64,000 bases of DNA, from the NCBI GenBank assembly GCA_965247175.1, contig OZ252006.1, forward strand, positions 4,712,001 to 4,776,000. Reading direction: 5' to 3'. The notes under the pieces were generated by a model. That model made no database searches and had not been told where the DNA came from. It saw nothing but the letters and a program-made list of their open reading frames with translations. Shown here one piece after another: positions 58,803 to 64,000 of this stretch (positions are counted from its first letter, which is position 1; each line of letters opens with the position of its first letter). The position numbers and the translations under genes are program-made. This DNA is from JANQMX01 sp965247175 (GTDB lineage Bacteria; Pseudomonadota; Alphaproteobacteria; Kiloniellales; DSM-21159).

Positions 58803-60887
58803 TCAGCTTTCGTCGGCCAGATACCACTGCTGCGGACGGTACGGATAGGTCCGGTAGTACTCATAGGACCAGGTCTTGAACTGCGGGAAGTTCTTCAGCG
58901 CATTTCGGCGGTACACCGGGTTCGGTGCCTGCACCGTGCCGAGGAACAGCAGATGACCCGTCATGTTCTCGACCAGCTGTGCGCCGAGCTTGGCTTGCTC
59001 TTCGCTCCCAGGCTGGCTCGACTGGAAAGCGTTGATGTCGTTGATCAGCTGATCGACATAGGTCGGCGGCTTCACGCCCTTGGCCCCGTTCGAGTCGATG
59101 TACTCAGCCCAGAGCATGCCGGTGCGGTGGTCGAAGTAGCCGTCGAACGGCGGGGTGAAGAGCGTGTTGTTGCCGAGCACGATGGAAAGCGGCTGGCCTT
59201 TGATCCACATGCCGACATCGAGCTGGTTGGAGGACTGTGCCGAGCGGTACTCGTCAGGCGTCACTTCTTTGACAGCCGTCTTGATGCCCACGTCCGCCCA
59301 GTGCTGGCCGACCAATTCGACCACCTGACCGGGAACGCCTTGGGTCGCAAACTGCAGGTTAAGAGCCAGTTTGTCGCCATTCGGGAGCTCACGGAAGCCA
59401 TCACCGTCTCTGTCGACCATGCCGATCTCGTCCAAGAGTTTCTTGGCCTGCTCGGGGTCATGCTGGGCGTAGTGCTTGGTCCATTTTGGGTCGACGAAGT
59501 CCGGCTCCGGCGCGAAGCCGACGTATTGCCGGGGCACGCCGAGGCCGAAGTAGGCGAGATCATTGATCTCATCCCGGTCCATCGCCAAGGACATGGCTTT
59601 GCGGAAGCGGATGTCACCGAAGACCTTGCGCTTCTCCTCGTCGAAGGATGTGACGTTGAAGGAGAAAGTCGGCGAAGCGATCGTCGGCCGCAGGTCGACG
59701 GTGTAGTCACCCTTTTCCTGGTTCTCCAGAAGGAGGGGGGCGGAGGGTAACTGGAGGGACTGCGACTTATAGTCGACCTCCGCGTTGACCAGCTTCAGAA
59801 TCCGGACTTCGTTCTCGTTGATATAGATTTCGTCCTGGCGGCTGATGTACGGCAGTTGATTGCCGACCGTGTCCACCATGTGGAAATAGGGGTTGGCCAC
59901 CAAGTGCCGACCCTCTGTCGTCTCCCGCACCATGATGTGGCTCTCCAAGGTCGGAAGCGTGGCCTTGGGCAGCGACGCGACCTTGTCCGGAATGCTCAGC
60001 ATTGGGGTTGCCGTGTCGGTCCAGTCCGAGCTGCCGTAGTAGGCTGCGATGGCGGCGTAGCCGGTCTCGAACCCGAGCGCCTGAGCAGCCTTGTCGGCAT
60101 CCGGATTGATCGCCGGATGGAACTGACCGAGGAAGTGCTTCGGCTGGAAGGGTTGAGCGTAAGAGGTGGCGAAGTGTGCCAGGAGCCCGGGCTTGGGTGC
60201 CGGCAGGTTGAAGCGCACGGTCTGCGGGTCGATCACATCGACGGTCATGCGCTCGCCGCTAACCAGCACGTAGTCCTTCGGCTTGGCGATTACGTTTTCG
60301 TCGAGCGCCAGGTTGTCGTACCAGAACTTCACATCCTCGGCAGTGAAGGGCTCTCCGTCGGACCACTTGTGCCCATCGCGCAGGAAGAAGGTCAGTTCAG
60401 TGAAGTCGTCGTTCCATTCCCAGTCCTTGGCAACATTGGGGACGATGGTCACTAGATCGTCGGCATAGCGCACCAGGTTGACGTGGCGAACGGAGAGAAA
60501 GTCGGAGGTGCCCGCTTCACTGGCGTTGGACAGTGCGTCGAGCACCCCGCCGTAGCGGCCGATCTCGTCATAGGGCGCGACCACCAACGGCTCCTGCGGC
60601 AAACGCTCGGCCAGTGGGGGCAGCGACGGGTTGCCTTGAATCTCGGCATTGAGCTCCGAGATCTGCGGGTTCTCTTGGAACGTCAGCGTGCAGCCGGCTA
60701 GCGACTCGAATTCGCTCAGCTCGTACTGCTGGGGATACTTGCCTTGCTTGCCGTGATCCGCGGCGACGGTGATCGCCATGCAATCCGCGGCGCTGGCAGG
60801 CGCGGTGGCCTGCAAGAGCAGAAGTGCAAGACCGGCACCGGACAGAACCGCCGTCTTGGTCAGATCTGCCGTTCTGATAAGCCTCAT
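58803..60887 (-). CDS. ABC transporter substrate-binding protein (family 5, long form)
   Basis: A 694-residue periplasmic solute-binding protein of family 5: signal peptide (1 to about 33), then the two-lobe core with the family signature around LTFFLRDGHKWSDGEPFTAEDVKFWYDN (partly) at about 155-185 and a C-terminal lobe to VYRRNALKNFPQFK. It is about 150 residues longer than DppA/OppA. It heads the operon and would deliver peptides, opine-like or sugar-derived solutes; the ligand is not predictable. A GGAGAG site precedes the ATG. Confidence 0.9.
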   Translation of the reverse strand: MRLIRTADLTKTAVLSGAGLALLLLQATAPASAADCMAITVAADHGKQGKYPQQYELSEFESLAGCTLTFQENPQISELNAEIQGNPSLPPLAERLPQEPLVVAPYDEIGRYGGVLDALSNASEAGTSDFLSVRHVNLVRYADDLVTIVPNVAKDWEWNDDFTELTFFLRDGHKWSDGEPFTAEDVKFWYDNLALDENVIAKPKDYVLVSGERMTVDVIDPQTVRFNLPAPKPGLLAHFATSYAQPFQPKHFLGQFHPAINPDADKAAQALGFETGYAAIAAYYGSSDWTDTATPMLSIPDKVASLPKATLPTLESHIMVRETTEGRHLVANPYFHMVDTVGNQLPYISRQDEIYINENEVRILKLVNAEVDYKSQSLQLPSAPLLLENQEKGDYTVDLRPTIASPTFSFNVTSFDEEKRKVFGDIRFRKAMSLAMDRDEINDLAYFGLGVPRQYVGFAPEPDFVDPKWTKHYAQHDPEQAKKLLDEIGMVDRDGDGFRELPNGDKLALNLQFATQGVPGQVVELVGQHWADVGIKTAVKEVTPDEYRSAQSSNQLDVGMWIKGQPLSIVLGNNTLFTPPFDGYFDHRTGMLWAEYIDSNGAKGVKPPTYVDQLINDINAFQSSQPGSEEQAKLGAQLVENMTGHLLFLGTVQAPNPVYRRNALKNFPQFKTWSYEYYRTYPYRPQQWYLADES

Positions 60888-61531
60888 CGGAGTCTCCTCT
60901 CCCTGTTCACACCAAAGAGTTCACTACAAGCAACTGTTCCGCCGTTTCTGAAGCCGAGCTGCCTTGGGCAGAGCTTGAGAACAGGCCGCTGCAGGAAGCA
61001 AATCTCTGAAAATCTGGATTGCAGAGAAGCGAACTGGCCGGTCCGCTCCCGCTTGTATCGCGATCGCATCCCGCCGCGGTTTGTTCCGACGGAAGGCGAT
61101 CGGCAACTCTTCTCCCCCTTGCACACCTCAGCCGCCATTCCCCTCGAGGCGGGTCTTGTTGCTGATCTTCTCAGTCTTCTAGCGGCCGCCACTCCGCGAA
61201 GGGTCGAACGCCCATGCATCGCCAGTAACGAGGCACGGGGCCAACGGCGGCATTAAACGAGCTAAAAATGTCATTAATGTTACAGTTACAGTCTTTTATC
61301 GGGAAACATCTGCCGATGACAAACACGCTTCCTGCACCGATGGCGAGAGAGCACCGCGGCCAAGGCGCAACGGGTCCCGAGCGCTTGGGCAGCTCAAAGC
61401 AGTCAACAGGCACCGTTTGATGTGCAGCTCATCGCGCCTCTCGGCGCGCTAGCGGCGCATGCGCCACCCTGGCAAACTGCATTGGGCGCAGGTTGCGCAA
61501 GAACAGTCGATAAGAAGCAAGGGAGGAAACC
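60888..61531. other. Intergenic region between divergent units
   Basis: A 644-bp gap holding the leftward promoter of the ABC importer and the rightward promoter of the AA_synth gene. It includes an AT-rich segment around 61,260-61,300. I see no convincing gene; short open frames here lack ribosome sites and family features. Confidence 0.5.
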
Positions 61532-62077
61532 ATGCAGCTGCGCCGGAGGGTGATACTAAAAGACGTGGCGGAGACGGATCGTTGGGGGCAGCCTTGGGAG
61601 CCGATCACCCGAGTGGCGGCGGCGGCCGTGGTGGCGAACCCTCTTTCCGGCCGCTATGCGGCGGATCTCGCACCGCTGTTCGACATCGGCGGCGCGCTGG
61701 GCGAGCGCCTGATGGCTGAACTGCTTCCGCTCTTGCCGAAGCCGGCGATCAGCTACGGCAAGGCGGCGCTGGTCGGCAGCTCCGGCGAGATGGAGCACGG
61801 CGGAGCCCTTGTCCATCCCAAGCTTGGGAAGCCCATGCGGGCGGCGCTCGGCGGAGGCAAGGCGCTCATTCCATCCAACGTCAAGCTCGGCGCCCCCGGT
61901 TGTACGATCGACGTGCCGCTTGGTCACAAAGACGAAGCCTGGTCCTTCGACCACTTCGACACCCTAACGATGATGGTGCCGGATGCACCATTGCCCGACG
62001 AGATCGTCATGATTGTCGCCTTGTCCGACGGCGCGCGGGTCGACCCCCGCTGCGGCAGCGGTCCGATCGTGGATTGA
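61532..62077 (+). CDS. Amino acid synthesis (AA_synth) family protein
   Basis: A 181-residue protein of the AA_synth family (PF06684), of the usual length. The family pieces are visible: TRVAAAAVVANPLSGRYAAD, SYGKAALVGSSGEMEHGGAL, GSGPIVD at the end. Function is unsettled; these genes often lie by ABC importers or amidohydrolases in catabolic clusters, which fits the importer next door. GGGAGG precedes the ATG. Confidence 0.88.
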   Translation: MQLRRRVILKDVAETDRWGQPWEPITRVAAAAVVANPLSGRYAADLAPLFDIGGALGERLMAELLPLLPKPAISYGKAALVGSSGEMEHGGALVHPKLGKPMRAALGGGKALIPSNVKLGAPGCTIDVPLGHKDEAWSFDHFDTLTMMVPDAPLPDEIVMIVALSDGARVDPRCGSGPIVD

Positions 62078-62165
62078 GCACGGCGCTAGCAGCCTTCTCT
62101 CCTTGTCCTCGGCGCCGGACCGTTTAGCATACCAGCGGGTGACGAAACTGCTGGGGAAAAGAGGC

Positions 62166-63779
62166 ATGCGGACTTTGATGGTCGTGGGCGTGGCACTGTC
62201 CGGCACGCTGAGCCTTTGCCTGCTCGCTGCAAGTGGCGCTCTGGCGCAGGACTACGAGTACAATCCCGATTTCTTGGCGGATGAGATCCGCGGCCTGCCT
62301 CTCGAGGTCTCGCGCGACCACGGCGATCCCTTCGGCGCGCCGGCCGATGCCGAGCACGCCATTATCACTGAGGGCAGCAGCGGCCTGACCTTCAGCGAGA
62401 TCGAGATCCCGATGAACGGGGAGGTTGGGACGTCGGGCTTGTTCTTTCGCATCTTTCCCGATGCCGCGACCGCCCAATCGCGCTTCCAGAACAGCTTGGT
62501 GACGCGCGAGTCTCGCCTTGAAGGTGGCGGCTACCGCATCAGCACCAGCACGATCCAGGCCTGGTACGAAGAACGCAGCCTCGATCTCAGCGTGAAGTGC
62601 GCCCACCGCCCGACGGACAGCGGGCCAGTGACAGAAGTGCGATGCGCCTATCTGGCTGAGGGCAGCCAGACCATCGTCGGCACCTACACGCGCGGGCAGG
62701 ACCTTTCCACACGCACCAACGAGATCCTCACCGAGGACCTCGCGCTCAATTCTTTCGTGATCGACGTCTCGCAACCCGTCGTCGACGGGCTCGACCTACT
62801 CGCCAAGGCCGAGGCGGCTTTGGTCGAGCAGGGCAGCGAAGCCGCCTGGCCGCCCGGTGGCTGGCAGCTCGACACGCAAGCTCTGCTCCGCCACTTGCGG
62901 GCCATGGCTTTCTTCGGCCGCGAGGACTGGCCGACCTCCTTTGGCCCGCCGCACGGCCTGGGGGTCGAGCAGCCCACGAAATGGGCGCGTGATCGCGGCG
63001 TGGCCGGCATCGTCACGCTGCCGCTGAACACCCGCGACGCGAAGAACGGGCTGGAGTTCTGGGTTTTCCAGACGGCGGCGCAGCGTCATGCGGACGATAT
63101 GCAGTTCTCCCTCCTCGCCGCGGCCCAGGGGCGGCAGGCGGGCACGGTCGATACGACGACCTTCACCGAAACCAGCTTTGCCGGCGACGAGCAGGACCGG
63201 ACCTTGACCGACATTACCTGCGGCCGGGTTAAGGTTGACCCGCGCGAGGGGCGTTGCGTCTACAAGCGGCCCGGCAGCCAGGTCGTGCTTATCGTCTACC
63301 GCTACGGCCCGCTGCTCGACGACAAGAGCGGCGCCTGGGACGATTTCAACGACGATGCCGTGCAAGCGTTCAGGGTAGGGCTCGATAAGCTGGCCGAGGC
63401 GGAAGCGCCTTTGGTCGCAGCGCTGCGCGAAGGCCGCTCGCCGCCGGCGCCGGGCCTCAAAGGCCTGCCGCAAGGCCAGAGCGCGGACCCTGGCGCTCAG
63501 ACCCACGATGAGATGTTCGTCGGAACCTGGCAGCTTTACTTGCCCATGGGCGCCGGCTTTGCGCGCTTGCAGCTCGCCTTCAATCCGGACGGCAGCTATG
63601 CCTTCACCGCGGACAACCCGGGAGTCGATCAGCACAGCGGCCGCTTCACTGCGCTTGGTGGCGTCTGGTCGATCGTGTCGCCGACTTGGCGGGATGAGGG
63701 CACCTATAGCTTCCCCGACCCCAACACCATGATCCTAACCGGCAAGCTCGGGCCTGGCGTCTGGTCTCGAGTGAACTGA
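62166..63779 (+). CDS. Secreted protein of unknown function
   Basis: A 537-residue protein with a signal peptide (about 1-27, ending GALA), a long middle region without recognised fold, and a C-terminal beta domain from FVGTWQLYLPMG onward with the pattern GTW-x-L ... NPDGSYAF ... SGRFTALGGVWSI, resembling small lipocalin-like domains of bacterial secreted proteins. An earlier in-frame start at 62013 overlaps the AA_synth gene; the ATG at 62166 with GAGG and the signal peptide is preferred. Confidence 0.72.
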   Translation: MRTLMVVGVALSGTLSLCLLAASGALAQDYEYNPDFLADEIRGLPLEVSRDHGDPFGAPADAEHAIITEGSSGLTFSEIEIPMNGEVGTSGLFFRIFPDAATAQSRFQNSLVTRESRLEGGGYRISTSTIQAWYEERSLDLSVKCAHRPTDSGPVTEVRCAYLAEGSQTIVGTYTRGQDLSTRTNEILTEDLALNSFVIDVSQPVVDGLDLLAKAEAALVEQGSEAAWPPGGWQLDTQALLRHLRAMAFFGREDWPTSFGPPHGLGVEQPTKWARDRGVAGIVTLPLNTRDAKNGLEFWVFQTAAQRHADDMQFSLLAAAQGRQAGTVDTTTFTETSFAGDEQDRTLTDITCGRVKVDPREGRCVYKRPGSQVVLIVYRYGPLLDDKSGAWDDFNDDAVQAFRVGLDKLAEAEAPLVAALREGRSPPAPGLKGLPQGQSADPGAQTHDEMFVGTWQLYLPMGAGFARLQLAFNPDGSYAFTADNPGVDQHSGRFTALGGVWSIVSPTWRDEGTYSFPDPNTMILTGKLGPGVWSRVN

Positions 63780-63977
63780 CGCGGCAGCATCATTATGTAG
63801 GCATGCTCCGCCGTCGCTCCCGTCGGGGCACGGCTCGTCTCTGCTCGCGCAGGGAGCTGACATCTTGATGCTACATCTGGGCTCAGCTTGACTTAGCGCT
63901 GGACACAAGGTCGGCCGTCCTGCGCGGCGAGTCCTCCAAAGTGCCTAGAGACGGCTTCAGATAAAGAAAAAGAAAGA

Positions 63978-63998
63978 GGGGGCGGCTAGGCCGCCCCC
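63978..63998 (-). terminator. Rho-independent terminator for a minus-strand gene beyond the edge
   Basis: GGGGGCGGC (63978-63986) pairs with GCCGCCCCC (63990-63998) around a three-base loop; on the minus strand it is followed by a T-rich run (complement of the A-rich 63962-63977). It therefore ends a leftward transcript that enters from outside the window. Confidence 0.75.
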
Positions 63999-64000
63999 TC

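Overview
The window reads as GC-rich chromosomal DNA of an alphaproteobacterium, perhaps Rhodospirillales-like. This is inferred from the gene families (dipeptide-type ABC systems with very long binding proteins, a VPLPA-CTERM protein, PhaC-like DUF3141, abundant LysR regulators) and was not tested by any search. No rRNA, tRNA, CRISPR array or insertion sequence was recognised.

Positions 1-27,623 are an accessory metabolic region: a secreted metallo-beta-lactamase-fold hydrolase; a DUF2177 membrane protein; a LysR/DsbA-like/flavin monooxygenase group; a carnitine-type cluster (gamma-butyrobetaine-hydroxylase-like dioxygenase, class II aldolase, divergent GlxA/AraC-type regulator with a perfect palindrome between them); an RND efflux pair; a PhaC-like DUF3141 protein; a very long galactose-oxidase/glyoxal-oxidase-like copper radical enzyme; a VPLPA-CTERM protein; a LysR regulator divergent from a nitronate monooxygenase; a phytanoyl-CoA-dioxygenase-like protein; and a decayed stretch where an apparently intact RES toxin follows only the 3' end of an antitoxin gene and a frameshifted Sel1 fragment. 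A Sel1-repeat lipoprotein and a two-gene unit of unknown function close this part.

Positions 27,850-54,356 hold a compact, almost entirely plus-strand block of T7-like (podoviral) virion and lysis genes: gp13-like protein, portal, Bbp19-like protein, scaffold, capsid, several small structural proteins, tail tubular proteins A and B, three internal-virion-like proteins, two tandem-duplicated tail fibres, a beta-helix spike, holin, nested spanins and a T7-lysozyme-type amidase. Tail tubular protein A is fused behind a LamG-like lectin domain and a repeat linker, with an internal ribosome site and GTG that could release it alone. I see no integrase, repressor, terminase, polymerase or replication gene. 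The block starts behind a short promoter-terminator leader and ends with its amidase gene overlapping, tail to tail, a host ABC transporter gene. It may be a defective prophage, the late half of an element split across loci, or a domesticated (gene-transfer-agent-like) particle.

Positions 54,344-60,887 are a minus-strand oligopeptide-type ABC importer (binding protein, two permeases, two ATPases) with overlapping genes and a stem-loop after the binding-protein gene. The window ends with an AA_synth-family protein, a secreted protein of unknown function, and a terminator serving a minus-strand gene beyond the right edge.
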